A program made the translations under genes and the position numbers. 42,903 nt of DNA from Candidatus Obscuribacterales bacterium (GTDB lineage Bacteria; Cyanobacteriota; Vampirovibrionia; Obscuribacterales; Obscuribacteraceae): positions 1 to 42,903 of the forward strand of contig JAIEQI010000028.1 of the NCBI GenBank assembly GCA_019747875.1. Direction: 5' to 3'. The notes under the pieces were generated by a model. It saw only the letters and a program-made list of their open reading frames with translations, ran no database searches and had not been told where the DNA came from. Of the stretch, positions 16,522-24,351 are shown piece by piece; the first letter of the stretch is position 1, and each line of letters begins with the position of its first letter.

Positions 16522-17730
16522 ATGGGAGAAGAACGGTCACGTCGTGCATTTTTAAGTAAACTTGTATTGGGCACTCAACAGGTCGTCGAGAATGCAGGTG
16601 GACACACTCTGGTTTGCATCTTCTTGCGCGGTGGTGCCGATACACTGAATATGGTGGCTCCCTATGGAGACCCTACTTACTATAAAGTCAGACCTACAAT
16701 TGCAATTCCAGCTCCAGGTAAAAAGCCGAATTCCGGTCTCAAGCTTGATGATTTCTATGCCTTCCACCCCAAGCTGGCGCCCCTGCTGCCAATATTTCAT
16801 AGCGGTGAACTTGGTATTGTACAGGGCGTCGGCACTGACAATCCCACCGGTTCTCATTTCGACGCGCAGGATCAGATGGAGCATGGATGTGCTTACGGCA
16901 TGCCCGTTAACGGCGGGTGGCTTGGAAGATATCTGCGTACTCGCGTTGGAGAACAGTTGACGCCACTGTCTGCAGTGGCGATCGGCGAGGTTATCCCGGA
17001 ATCCTTCCGCGGCTCTCCGGTGACTACCGCTATACGCGCCATCGATCAGATTCACCTCGATTTACCAGCAGAAGACACGGACGCAGTTTGTGCGGCTCTT
17101 TCAAAAATGTATGCTGCAGATGTCGGAATATTGAAGGAACCTGGTAGCTCGACTGTGCAACTTCTAAAGCGGGTTGAAAAGCTCAAGAGCAAGTCTTACA
17201 AGGCGGAGCAGGGAGCGGTTTATGCCGATGATCGCTTCTCTCAGGGGCTGAAGGAAATAGCGCGTCTAATTAAAGCTGATGTTGGACTGGAGGTGGCTTG
17301 TCTTGATTTGGACGGATGGGATACCCATTTCTTTCAAGGTGGCGCAGAAGGGTTGCAAGCTTCACTGATTGATCAGTTAGCAAAAGGAATGTCGGCCTTC
17401 TACAAAGATCTGCATGCGTACAACCGGCGTGTCACCACAATTGCAATCACCGAGTTTGGCCGGCGAATCTATGAAAATGGATCGCTGGGAACGGATCATG
17501 GGCGAGGCTTCGCCTTCTTCGCGATGGGCGCGGGTGTATCAGGTGGAAAAGTGCACGGGCTTTATCCAGGTCTGCAAGATGATCAGTACGATCTTGGCCC
17601 AGGTGGAATGAAAATTACATGCGATTATCGCTCTGTTCTAGCTGAGATTCTTGCCTGGCGCAAAGCCCCAACTGCTGAGATCTTCCCGGGTCTGGATATG
17701 AAACCACCGGGACTAATTGTGGCTAGTTAA
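16522..17730 (+). CDS. DUF1501 family protein
   Basis: This is a DUF1501 protein of 402 residues, a family related to the alkaline phosphatase/sulfatase superfamily. It has CIFLRGGADTLNMVAPYGD near 26-44, VQGVGTDNPTGSHFDAQDQME near 102-122, LDLDGWDTHF near 255 and TDHGRGFAFFAMG near 325, which together supply the Asp/His residues that could bind metal. The N-terminus has a Tat-like SRRAFLSK but no clear hydrophobic core after it. The ATG at 16522 is chosen because AAAGG lies nine bases upstream and the TTG at 16492 has nothing comparable. It is translationally adjacent to the DUF1800 gene, and such pairs are thought to act together outside the cytoplasm. Reaction unknown. Confidence 0.92.
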   Translation: MGEERSRRAFLSKLVLGTQQVVENAGGHTLVCIFLRGGADTLNMVAPYGDPTYYKVRPTIAIPAPGKKPNSGLKLDDFYAFHPKLAPLLPIFHSGELGIVQGVGTDNPTGSHFDAQDQMEHGCAYGMPVNGGWLGRYLRTRVGEQLTPLSAVAIGEVIPESFRGSPVTTAIRAIDQIHLDLPAEDTDAVCAALSKMYAADVGILKEPGSSTVQLLKRVEKLKSKSYKAEQGAVYADDRFSQGLKEIARLIKADVGLEVACLDLDGWDTHFFQGGAEGLQASLIDQLAKGMSAFYKDLHAYNRRVTTIAITEFGRRIYENGSLGTDHGRGFAFFAMGAGVSGGKVHGLYPGLQDDQYDLGPGGMKITCDYRSVLAEILAWRKAPTAEIFPGLDMKPPGLIVAS

Positions 17731-17773
17731 CCGAATTCTTCTTGTTCTGTTCCTGACCTAACATAGGCGGTCA

Positions 17774-18367
17774 TTGGTTCGGTACTCTTTGGCTCAAAAG
17801 GCATCTACCCTTCTTTCTTCTCTTGCATTTGCCGCGTTTCTCCATTTGCCTATGTTGCATATGGCATTTCATTCAGATGTTTGCGGGAACGAAGCTTTCC
17901 ATCAGCCGTCGAGGCAATCGAATAGTGGAGGAGGAATGAAAATGGCAGAGCCCATGTATAACGAAACGCCCACAAGAGCGGACTATAATCGTTCGGCTGA
18001 GTTTAAGGTGGACAAGAAGGACGATTTTTGGAAAATGGCGATCCCATTTGTTCTCGGCTTAATGCTAGGTTGGGCCGGTAGCGAGATCGCAGACAATGCA
18101 AGCAGAGAAGCTACGAATTACCGCGGCGATGGCTATCATGGTGGTGGATTAAGTAATCCTAGTAATGTCCCTGGTGGCAGCGGCGTTTATACCACGCCAG
18201 GAAGTTCGTTGAATACAACACCTGGTAACAGCTCCGGATTAGATACATCCGGCAGTCCCTCCGGTAGCACTCAGGACGGCAGCTCTGCTGGTTCCGGCAG
18301 TATTGGAAGCCCGAATACCGATCCTAGTGGTATCAATGGCGGTGTATCAGTTCCAAATTCACGTTAG
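17774..18367 (+). CDS. Membrane-anchored Gly/Ser-rich protein
   Basis: I do not recognise this 197-residue protein. A hydrophobic N-terminal segment (STLLSSLAFAAFLHLPMLHMAF, about 11-32) could be a signal peptide. A second segment near 88-105 (MAIPFVLGLMLGWAGSEIA) looks like a true membrane helix. The last 85 residues are low complexity, Gly/Ser/Thr/Asn/Pro-rich (short blocks such as TTPGSSLNTTPGNSSG), as in flexible surface tails. TTG 17774 is the assumed start with AGGCGG just upstream; this is uncertain. It lies 43 bases after the DUF1501 gene, so it may be the fourth gene of that operon. Confidence 0.65.
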   Translation: MVRYSLAQKASTLLSSLAFAAFLHLPMLHMAFHSDVCGNEAFHQPSRQSNSGGGMKMAEPMYNETPTRADYNRSAEFKVDKKDDFWKMAIPFVLGLMLGWAGSEIADNASREATNYRGDGYHGGGLSNPSNVPGGSGVYTTPGSSLNTTPGNSSGLDTSGSPSGSTQDGSSAGSGSIGSPNTDPSGINGGVSVPNSR

Positions 18368-18377
18368 GTGAAAGCCG

Positions 18378-18470
18378 ATGATCATTGAAAGCATAGTACT
18401 GAGTATCATTTTGAGCATCGTGGCGACGATTCTCTTAAATCTTGTTCTCAGAGGAATGCTCCGCCGATAA
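18378..18470 (+). CDS. 30-residue single-span membrane peptide
   Basis: ATG at 18378 opens a 30-codon frame ending at TAA 18470. AGGTGA lies about eight bases upstream, a good SD. The peptide is one hydrophobic helix (IVLSIILSIVATILLNLVL) with an acidic residue near the N-terminus and a basic end, RGMLRR. It starts 10 bases after the Gly/Ser-rich gene and is likely co-transcribed with it. Small hydrophobic peptides of this shape can be complex subunits or membrane toxins; nothing here tells which. Its length alone could arise by chance, but the SD, spacing and amphipathic end charges favour a real gene. Confidence 0.5.
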   Translation: MIIESIVLSIILSIVATILLNLVLRGMLRR

Positions 18471-18487
18471 GTAATGCCGATAAGTTC

Positions 18488-18513
18488 AGCCAAGTTGGCA
18501 AGCTGGCTTGGCT
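18488..18513. terminator. Convergent hairpin between the plus-strand operon and the ATP-grasp gene
   Basis: AGCCAAG and CTTGGCT form a 7-bp stem around a 12-base inner part containing GCAAGC. It lies 18 bases after the small peptide stop and overlaps the ATP-grasp stop, so it could serve both strands, though no T-tract is seen. Its core GCAAGCTGGCTTG recurs at 41021-41040. Confidence 0.4.
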
Positions 18514-19675
18514 AGGCCTTCTGCATAATTTTGTCTGCCGCCTCAAGTAATGGCGGCAGATCTGGATGGCGCAGCAGGTATCCGTGGTTGCCGATGGCGC
18601 GGGAGAAGGCTTCGTTCATTCTTTCGCTGTGCACAATCATTTCACGGAAGTTATGCAAGACATCGTCGTGTGAAAGCGTGTAGTGCAGCCTGTCTTTACG
18701 TCCAACGTAAATGATGAAGTATGGTCGTTCCGAGACCTGGGTTGTCTTGCCGTGTACGATGATTTCGGCCCAGGCTTTGTAAGCGTCAAAATCATTGGCG
18801 AAGTTGAACATGTCGAGCGTGAAGCCACCAGGTGGGCGCATATTAACTTCTAGAGGTTTGATACTTCCGTCGTCCATTTTGAAAAATTCGAAATGGAAGA
18901 AGCGCTCGCGCACGTCAAAGGCTTTCAAGGTTGCAAGACCGGCAGTTTCAATGTTCTTTTCAATGTCGCGCGTGCCGTAATAGTAGATGTCGATGTCTTT
19001 GTTGACAGCATCCATTACACCTTTATCGTAATAGTGCGATGCTGAGAAAACGACATTTCCATCTCTGTCGGTAAGCCCGTCATAAGTCACAATTTGAGCT
19101 GAGATGAACTCTTCGATGATGTAATCGACATCTTCCGGTTTGTCTTCCAAATAAGCTTTCAAATCATCGTCGTTTGTTATCTTGTAGGTTTTGGCAGCAC
19201 CGACACCAATATCTGGTTTAGCGACGACTGGGTAGCCGACTTCTTTAACGAATGCGCGTAGCTCTTTCTCTTCGCGGCAGACTTTGCCTCGACCAGGATT
19301 TAGACCTGCGTCAATGAACACTTGCTTCATCAGCGATTTACGCTTGATCTTATTAATACCATCCATGGTGATGCCCGGAATGTTGAAGTCAGTGCGCAGT
19401 TGCGCTTCAGTCTCAAGCCAATATTCATTTTGTGAATCGATTCGGTCCAACTTACCAGAGCGATAGGTGAAATAACCCAATGCTTTGACGAGTTCGTCAT
19501 AGTTGTGCATATCGTGTACATGAAAATACTCATGCAAGCAATTGCGCAATTCCGGGCGCAGATTGTCCCACGGTTGGTCGGCAATGCCGTGAACCCGCGC
19601 TCCTTGCTCCCTCAGCCTGACGCAAAAGTTGTAAAAGTTTGGCGGAAAGTGGGGAGAGAGAAAAACTATGTTCAT
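18512..19675 (-). CDS. ATP-grasp domain ligase, substrate unknown
   Basis: This is a 387-residue ATP-grasp protein of the carboxylate-amine ligase type. A Rossmann-like N-terminal domain (MNIVFLSPHFPPNFYNFC) is followed by the ATP-grasp: IKRKSLMKQVFIDAGLNPG near 110, YPVVAKPDIGVGAAKTY near 147 (ATP-binding lysine and small loop), DYIIEEFI near 185, and FFHFEFFKMDDGSIKPLEVNMRPPGG near 253-278 (metal-binding Glu and Asn). Such enzymes join a carboxylate to an amine or thiol through an acyl phosphate. The substrate cannot be deduced. The ATG at 19675 is chosen for AAGG eight bases upstream; a GTG at 19714 would add 13 non-homologous residues. It stands alone between two unrelated units. Confidence 0.9.
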   Translation of the reverse strand: MNIVFLSPHFPPNFYNFCVRLREQGARVHGIADQPWDNLRPELRNCLHEYFHVHDMHNYDELVKALGYFTYRSGKLDRIDSQNEYWLETEAQLRTDFNIPGITMDGINKIKRKSLMKQVFIDAGLNPGRGKVCREEKELRAFVKEVGYPVVAKPDIGVGAAKTYKITNDDDLKAYLEDKPEDVDYIIEEFISAQIVTYDGLTDRDGNVVFSASHYYDKGVMDAVNKDIDIYYYGTRDIEKNIETAGLATLKAFDVRERFFHFEFFKMDDGSIKPLEVNMRPPGGFTLDMFNFANDFDAYKAWAEIIVHGKTTQVSERPYFIIYVGRKDRLHYTLSHDDVLHNFREMIVHSERMNEAFSRAIGNHGYLLRHPDLPPLLEAADKIMQKA

Positions 19676-19802
19676 GGTTTGACCTTCTTCAAACGCAGTG
19701 GTGACGGCTCTCACCCCAGTTCATGCCTGGGGCGACTGAATAGATTATCATAAATTGCAGCCCGTATAAGGATTTTGGGCTGATTTGTAAATTCGCTTGC
19801 AA

Positions 19803-20327
19803 CTAGATTTCGATGAGCATTGGGCTGTCCAGCTGAACAACAGTGCAATCTTCTTTTGTATCGTCTTCATAGACCAGGCAGGTAAAGTCGATTTCGCTAT
19901 CCAGGGCGGTCATCGGATAGTGCCAGACGCCAGGGTAGTAGCTGATTCCCTGGGCTCCGGTCACGATAAAAGCTTTAAGCGTGTTCAAATCAGGCCTATC
20001 GCCACCGAGGCAGACGATGGCCAGGTAACGGGCGTTCCTGTCCATAGGGAGGAAGACCTGCGTCGAAAACTGATGCTTTTCCAAAAGCTTCATTTCGAGC
20101 GGTATTGTCTTGAGCGCCGAGCAGCGGAAGATGCAAACGTTAAGCTTTGCTACATCCTGTCTGAGGTTCTCGACCTTGCAAAGATGATTGAAGCGCTTAG
20201 ATGTGCCCATGTTTGCTGGACGCCAAGGCTTGCTATCGCTTGCTGCGATTACGTTTCCGTAATTTGCGTATGCGTCCTCGCTTAGAGGTTCTGTTTTGAT
20301 CCGCGTCCTTGCTTCCCCGGCGCTCAT
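19803..20327 (-). CDS. allA: Ureidoglycolate lyase
   Basis: AllA splits ureidoglycolate to glyoxylate and urea at the end of allantoin/purine breakdown. The 174-residue protein has the expected cupin-like family features: the N-terminal PLSEDAYANYGNVI, a polar block RFNHLCKVENL near 45, STQVFLPMDRNARYLAIVCLGGD near 88-110, and the signature GISYYPGVWHYPMTALD near 125-141 that carries the active-site His. The ATG has AGGAA six bases upstream. It is divergent from malate synthase across 181 bases, which would dispose of the glyoxylate formed. Other allantoin genes are not in the window. Confidence 0.92.
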   Translation of the reverse strand: MSAGEARTRIKTEPLSEDAYANYGNVIAASDSKPWRPANMGTSKRFNHLCKVENLRQDVAKLNVCIFRCSALKTIPLEMKLLEKHQFSTQVFLPMDRNARYLAIVCLGGDRPDLNTLKAFIVTGAQGISYYPGVWHYPMTALDSEIDFTCLVYEDDTKEDCTVVQLDSPMLIEI

Positions 20328-20392
20328 GATTTTCCTGTGCTCACGTAATACAATGTCGCCCTGTAGTCTAACATAGCCATCTGGCGGCTTTC

Positions 20393-20406
20393 CTCGACGA
20401 GTCGAG
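20393..20406. promoter_or_regulatory. Palindromic operator candidate between allA and aceB
   Basis: CTCGAC-GA-GTCGAG is a perfect 6-bp inverted repeat with a two-base centre, midway in the divergent intergenic region. This form suits a dimeric regulator acting on both genes. There is no adjacent regulator gene, so the binding protein is unknown. Confidence 0.45.
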
Positions 20407-20508
20407 TGAATGAGCGAGCCGATGAGCGCGAGTTCTTAACCGTTTCCGGTAGAACAGCGCATGAATCTTGGACCATCCCAAGAACGGAAAAAGTGCGGAG
20501 GAGCAATA

Positions 20509-22089
20509 ATGGCGACGACAACCAATCAGCTGAAGATTGAAGGCAGCGTTTCGAAAGAGTTTGCCGAGATCTTGAATGATGATGCTTTGGCCTTCATTCT
20601 CGAATTACATAGAGAGTTCAATCCTCGACGTAAGAAGCTGTTGGAAGCCAGAGCTGCCAGGCAGAAGGAACTCGATGCTGGTAAGCTGCCGAGCTTCTTG
20701 GCTGAGACCGAAGAGATTCGGAAGTCTGATTGGAAAGTTGCAGAAGTGCCCGCTGATCTGCAAAATCGCCGTGTTGAAATTACCGGACCTGTCGATCGCA
20801 AGATGGTCATAAATGCACTCAATTGCGGTGCTAATGTGTTCATGGCCGACTTCGAAGATGCCAGCACTCCGACCTGGACAAACCTCATTGAAGGACAGAT
20901 CAATCTGAAGGAAGCTGTGCGCCGAACACTGTCTCTGCAAACGCCGGAAGGAAAGTCCTACAAACTTAACGATAAGCTGGCAACTCTGGTAGTTCGTCCA
21001 CGTGGATGGCATCTTCCTGAAAAACATGTGACCTTTGAAGGTGAGATGATCTCTGGGAGTTTGTTCGATTTTGGATTGTATTTCTTCCACAATGCCGCTG
21101 AATTGCTAGCGCGCAAATCCGGACCGTACTTCTATATTCCGAAGCTGGAGAGTCATCTGGAAGCGCGTCTGTGGAGCGATGTCTTTAAGTTTGCAGAGAA
21201 AAAGTTGGGAATTCAGCAAGGCAGTATTCGAGTAACTGTTTTAATTGAGACGATTCTTGCTTCGTTCGAGATGGATGAAATCCTGTATGAATTGAGAGAT
21301 TACATTGCCGGTCTGAACGCAGGTCGTTGGGATTACATGTTCAGTATGATTAAGAAGCTGAATAGAAAGTCTGACTTCAATCTGCCTGATCGCGCTCAAG
21401 TAACGATGAATGTACCGTTCTTGCGTGCATACTGCGATCTTCTTGTGAAAACCTGTCATCGCCGTGGTGCGCATGCAATGGGTGGAATGGCGGCGTTCAT
21501 TCCGAGCCGAAAGGATCAAGAACTGAACGAGCGTGCTATGGCTAAGGTCACTGAAGATAAACAACGCGAAACAAGCCAGGGCTTTGATGGCACCTGGGTG
21601 GCGCATCCGGACCTTGTACCTGTAGCGCGCAAAGAGTTTGATCATGTACTTGGTACAAATCCGCATCAAAAGAACGTGCTGCGTCAGGATGTGCACGTTA
21701 CGGCAGAGCAACTGCTGGACGCCACTGTTGAAGGCGGCAAGATTACAGAGGCTGGTTTAACCAACAACATCAACGTTGCTATTCAATATATAGATAGCTG
21801 GCTGCGTGGCATTGGGGCGGCCGCTATTCATAATCTGATGGAAGATGCAGCTACAGCTGAGATTGCGCGCGCACAATTGTGGTTGTGGGTAAAACGTGAA
21901 GCCAGTCTAGAAGATGGAAGAAAGATAACGGCTGATCTCTACACGCAGATTCGAAATTCAGAAGTGAATCAACTCAAGTCACTGGGTAGTCCACGTTTGA
22001 ACGAAGCTGCTGAGCTTTTAGACAAACTCGTTCTTTCTGCAGACTTCACGGAGTTTTTGACGCTACCGGCATACGATCTCATCGATTAG
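20509..22089 (+). CDS. aceB: Malate synthase A
   Basis: It condenses glyoxylate with acetyl-CoA to malate. The 526-residue length fits the A isoform. Visible are [19 protein letters not shown] near 105 (with acidic metal ligands), [14 protein letters not shown] near 162, the signature [15 protein letters not shown] near 276-290, [15 protein letters not shown] near 325, and [16 protein letters not shown] near 362. The ATG at 20509 is preferred over the upstream ATG 20461 because GGAGGAGC lies directly before it and homologues start with a short polar leader. No isocitrate lyase gene is nearby. The divergent allA suggests that here it serves glyoxylate from purine or allantoin breakdown, at least in part. 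Confidence 0.97.
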   Translation: MATTTNQLKIEGSVSKEFAEILNDDALAFILELHREFNPRRKKLLEARAARQKELDAGKLPSFLAETEEIRKSDWKVAEVPADLQNRRVEITGPVDRKMVINALNCGANVFMADFEDASTPTWTNLIEGQINLKEAVRRTLSLQTPEGKSYKLNDKLATLVVRPRGWHLPEKHVTFEGEMISGSLFDFGLYFFHNAAELLARKSGPYFYIPKLESHLEARLWSDVFKFAEKKLGIQQGSIRVTVLIETILASFEMDEILYELRDYIAGLNAGRWDYMFSMIKKLNRKSDFNLPDRAQVTMNVPFLRAYCDLLVKTCHRRGAHAMGGMAAFIPSRKDQELNERAMAKVTEDKQRETSQGFDGTWVAHPDLVPVARKEFDHVLGTNPHQKNVLRQDVHVTAEQLLDATVEGGKITEAGLTNNINVAIQYIDSWLRGIGAAAIHNLMEDAATAEIARAQLWLWVKREASLEDGRKITADLYTQIRNSEVNQLKSLGSPRLNEAAELLDKLVLSADFTEFLTLPAYDLID

Positions 22090-22148
22090 TTGCCGCATGA
22101 ATTGTGGACATCTCCTCCGCTCCTGACGCGCATTTGTGTGCTACAGAT

Positions 22149-22178
22149 AGCGCTTGGCCTTCAAGCGCTTGGCCTTCA
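22149..22178. repeat. Perfect 15-bp tandem duplication
   Basis: AGCGCTTGGCCTTCA occurs twice head to tail, 60 bases after the aceB stop. It begins with the palindrome AGCGCT. It is probably a recent slippage duplication in the 3' region; no terminator of aceB is obvious otherwise. Confidence 0.9.
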
Positions 22179-22202
22179 AACGATTTACGCTAAAAAGCTA
22201 AA

Positions 22203-22225
22203 ACAGGGTGGATGAACCACCCTGT
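22203..22225 (-). terminator. Strong intrinsic terminator, minus strand
   Basis: ACAGGGTGG and CCACCCTGT form a perfect 9-bp stem with a five-base loop. On the minus strand it is followed by TTTTAGCTTTTT, a good U-tract. It lies about 95 bases past the stop of the small acidic protein gene. On the plus strand it is preceded by A-rich sequence but has no T-tract, though it could still arrest aceB transcripts. Confidence 0.75.
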
Positions 22226-22321
22226 CCCACGATTCACACCGCTGGTGCGATCGTGCCCCTTTGCCGATCCTCTTACTCGCGTGATCGCGTCGTAAGATTC
22301 ATTGAATTCTGTCTTGCCGGA

Positions 22322-22558
22322 TTATTTCTTATCCTCAGAACCGCAGCATTGGTCGCCTTTCTTCTTTTCGCTGCCAGATTCCGATCTCGTTTCAGAAGCT
22401 TCTGACATTTGATCTTCTTCGGCGCCTTTGTTCTCGCCTGTGTCAGGTTTCTTTTTGTCTTTCATTTCTTCTGATCCAGACTCTTCGCCCTGCATTTCAG
22501 GCTTTTCTGTTTCTTTGTCCTTCTCGTTATCCATAGGTTTATCCTCATTGATATCCAT
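22322..22558 (-). CDS. Small, highly charged acidic protein with CC near the C-terminus
   Basis: This 78-residue protein is almost entirely Glu, Asp, Lys, Ser, Gly and Met, with no hydrophobic core, so it is probably disordered. Its only cysteines form the pair in DQCCGSEDKK close to the C-terminus. Function unknown; disulfide or metal binding at the tail is a possibility only. The ATG at 22558 has GGAG nine bases upstream; a TTG immediately before it is not needed. It ends in a gene-specific region with a strong downstream terminator, which supports real expression. Confidence 0.65.
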   Translation of the reverse strand: MDINEDKPMDNEKDKETEKPEMQGEESGSEEMKDKKKPDTGENKGAEEDQMSEASETRSESGSEKKKGDQCCGSEDKK

Positions 22559-22703
22559 CAATAAATCTCCGCTGTCCCGGGATAGACGCGAGCACTAGGA
22601 AGGCAGTTCCCGTAGACGTAACCATATATAGTGGCAAATCTGCAAAGGCCTGACATACAATGAACAGCGAGCCTACTTGCAGTCAGCTGCATTTATTGAG
22701 AGA

Positions 22704-23222
22704 ATGAAGATCTTGTGGTCCACTTTTTGTATCTCTAAATTCAGCTGGCTCAACGAAAATATGGGATTCATCGACAAGAAGCTGAGGGAAACTGCTGCAG
22801 GACGGCTGTTAGCCGAAATGCTAAGTCTAAATTCAGGACGGGGAATTCCAGCCAAGGAAAAAAATTCCAACGTCGAAGAGTTGGATAGCGTGATGTTTGC
22901 TGATCTTCTTAGCAAGAATTTCAAGCGCATCGATACCAACGGCAATGGAATTAGTCGGAAAGAACTTGCGTTTGCAATGAGCAAGCCACATGAATATAGC
23001 AAGGATGAGTTCACGATGCTGCGCCTGCTCAGCAAATATTTCGACACCATCGCCAAGATGTGTGATGATCAAGCAGAAGGCGAAGCGGTGGTGATCACGG
23101 AGCTAGACAAAGAAGTATTGGTACAGTTTTTGAAACACGCAGGTATGACGCTTGCTGGTATCCACGACTGGTTGAGCGTGAACGATCGCGCAGTCGGTCC
23201 TCCCCCGTCCAGCTCAACATAG
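22704..23222 (+). CDS. EF-hand protein, function unknown
   Basis: This protein of about 172 residues has one canonical EF-hand loop, DTNGNGISRKEL, near residue 79, flanked by helices (FADLLSKNFKRI before, AFAMSKPHEYSKDEF after). A second, degenerate loop may lie near 120-135. There is no signal peptide or membrane helix; the C-terminus is Pro/Ser-rich. Calcium binding is likely from the loop; target unknown. The start is uncertain: TTG 22677, ATG 22704 and ATG 22761 are all in frame and none has a good SD. It resembles the orphan at 4251-5405 only in the EF-hand loop. Confidence 0.65.
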   Translation: MKILWSTFCISKFSWLNENMGFIDKKLRETAAGRLLAEMLSLNSGRGIPAKEKNSNVEELDSVMFADLLSKNFKRIDTNGNGISRKELAFAMSKPHEYSKDEFTMLRLLSKYFDTIAKMCDDQAEGEAVVITELDKEVLVQFLKHAGMTLAGIHDWLSVNDRAVGPPPSSST

Positions 23223-23373
23223 TATCCACCGGCCACCGTACTCTCGATGGCGTACAGACGGTCGAATCGCAATGCGATGCTTCTCACCGTCGCTTCTATG
23301 GGGTGTTATACGCCCACTTGGTCACGTGTTGAATGTACCGATCTCGTTTTCCTGAGGATCGTACTAAAGCAAA

Positions 23374-24036
23374 TTAATCGCAGGATTGTCCGTGCTTCTT
23401 GAAATAGTCTTGATGATATTCCTCAGCATCGTAAAACTGTCCAATTGGTTCAAGCTTAGTCACGATTGGGGATGAAAACTTACGCGACTTTTGTAATTCC
23501 GCGAGGTAGTTTTGGGCTTCTTCTTTTTGTGCTGCATTGGCATAAAACACTTCCGAACGGTATTGATCTCCAATATCAGGTCCTTGCCGGTTCAACGTAG
23601 TTGGGTCGTGATGCGACCAGAAAACTTCAAGTAATTTTTTATAGCTAACCTTTTTCGGATCAAACTCTACACGAACTGTTTCTGCATGACCTGTGGTGTG
23701 GCTGCATACTTGCCCATAATTAGGATTCTCGGTTTTACCTCCGGTGTAGCCTGCTTTAGTTGCAATAACGCCGGGAACCTTGCTGAAAATATATTGCACT
23801 TTCCAGAAACACCCAGCTGCAAAATAGGCGTTTTCGACCGACTTTGTCTCGTCCGAAAGGGCTGTCTTGCCCTGCTCCGCTGTCTTTGACTTGGCTTGCT
23901 TGGCAGTCTTTGCTGAAGCGCTATCTGCGGCGTTGACCTCGCTCGTTGTCGGCAATAGTAATGCTGTGCAGCAAATCGCGCTCACTAGGGAAAACCGCCA
24001 AACCAAGACAAGACCAGCAATTTGAGATCGACGCAC
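23374..24036 (-). CDS. msrA: Exported peptide methionine sulfoxide reductase A
   Basis: MsrA reduces methionine-S-sulfoxide in oxidised proteins. The catalytic motif AAGCFWK places the nucleophile at C76, followed by GVIATKAGYTGG, the core VRVEFDPKKVSYKKLLEVFWSHHDPT and IGDQYRSEVFY. The resolving cysteine is C219, next to last (GQSCD). An N-terminal hydrophobic segment (about 16-30, FSLVSAICCTALLLP) ending near VNAA indicates export, so it would repair envelope proteins. The linker 38-67 is Ala/Lys-rich. The start is GTG with a strong SD, GGAGGT, seven bases upstream. No MsrB lies beside it. It is divergent from the Tad-like genes. Confidence 0.95.
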   Translation of the reverse strand: MRRSQIAGLVLVWRFSLVSAICCTALLLPTTSEVNAADSASAKTAKQAKSKTAEQGKTALSDETKSVENAYFAAGCFWKVQYIFSKVPGVIATKAGYTGGKTENPNYGQVCSHTTGHAETVRVEFDPKKVSYKKLLEVFWSHHDPTTLNRQGPDIGDQYRSEVFYANAAQKEEAQNYLAELQKSRKFSSPIVTKLEPIGQFYDAEEYHQDYFKKHGQSCD

Positions 24037-24110
24037 GAGACTACCTCCAAATGATTTCTTCTATCGTATAACAAATTTGTTGGTCATGCGCGGTTTAGAC
24101 CATGGATTTG

Positions 24111-24165
24111 TCCTCAAATTGTCGCCAAATTGTCTCCAGTGTATTCCCAATTTGTATCCAAGTTG
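24111..24165. repeat. Five 11-bp direct repeats, consensus TCNCCAAATTG
   Basis: Five consecutive units at 24111, 24122, 24133, 24144 and 24155 follow an exact 11-base period; the third is degenerate. A related half unit (GGATTTG) ends at 24110. The CCAA core falls on one face of the helix in successive turns. The array lies in the 315-base gap between msrA and the Tad-like operon, about 190 bases before the latter. Confidence 0.7.
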
Positions 24166-24272
24166 TTTACTAACATCGATCCCTCATACTCCAGTCGTAA
24201 AGCGGTTTTTCGGAAAATAAATTAGTGCAAACTTATCGATTTTCTACCTAATTCCTTTGGTCGAAACGTTGA

Positions 24273-24305
24273 TTCCCAAGTACCCACCAATTACCTACAA
24301 ATTCT
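24273..24305. repeat. Second short 11-bp repeat cluster, related to the first
   Basis: Three units, TTCCCAAGTAC, CCACCAATTAC and CTACAAATTCT, again have an 11-base period and a CCAA/ACAA core at the same position within the unit. It ends 46 bases before the vWA protein start, close to where a promoter should lie. Between the two clusters I see no clear motif. Confidence 0.5.
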
Positions 24306-24351
24306 CTCTAGTCTGTTGACTATGCACGAGACAAAGTCATGAGGAAAAACA

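Noticed and set aside
20461..20508. Upstream ATG of malate synthase at 20461
   Set aside because: The strong SD GGAGGAGC lies after it and directly before the ATG at 20509, and the extra 16 residues do not look like part of the enzyme.
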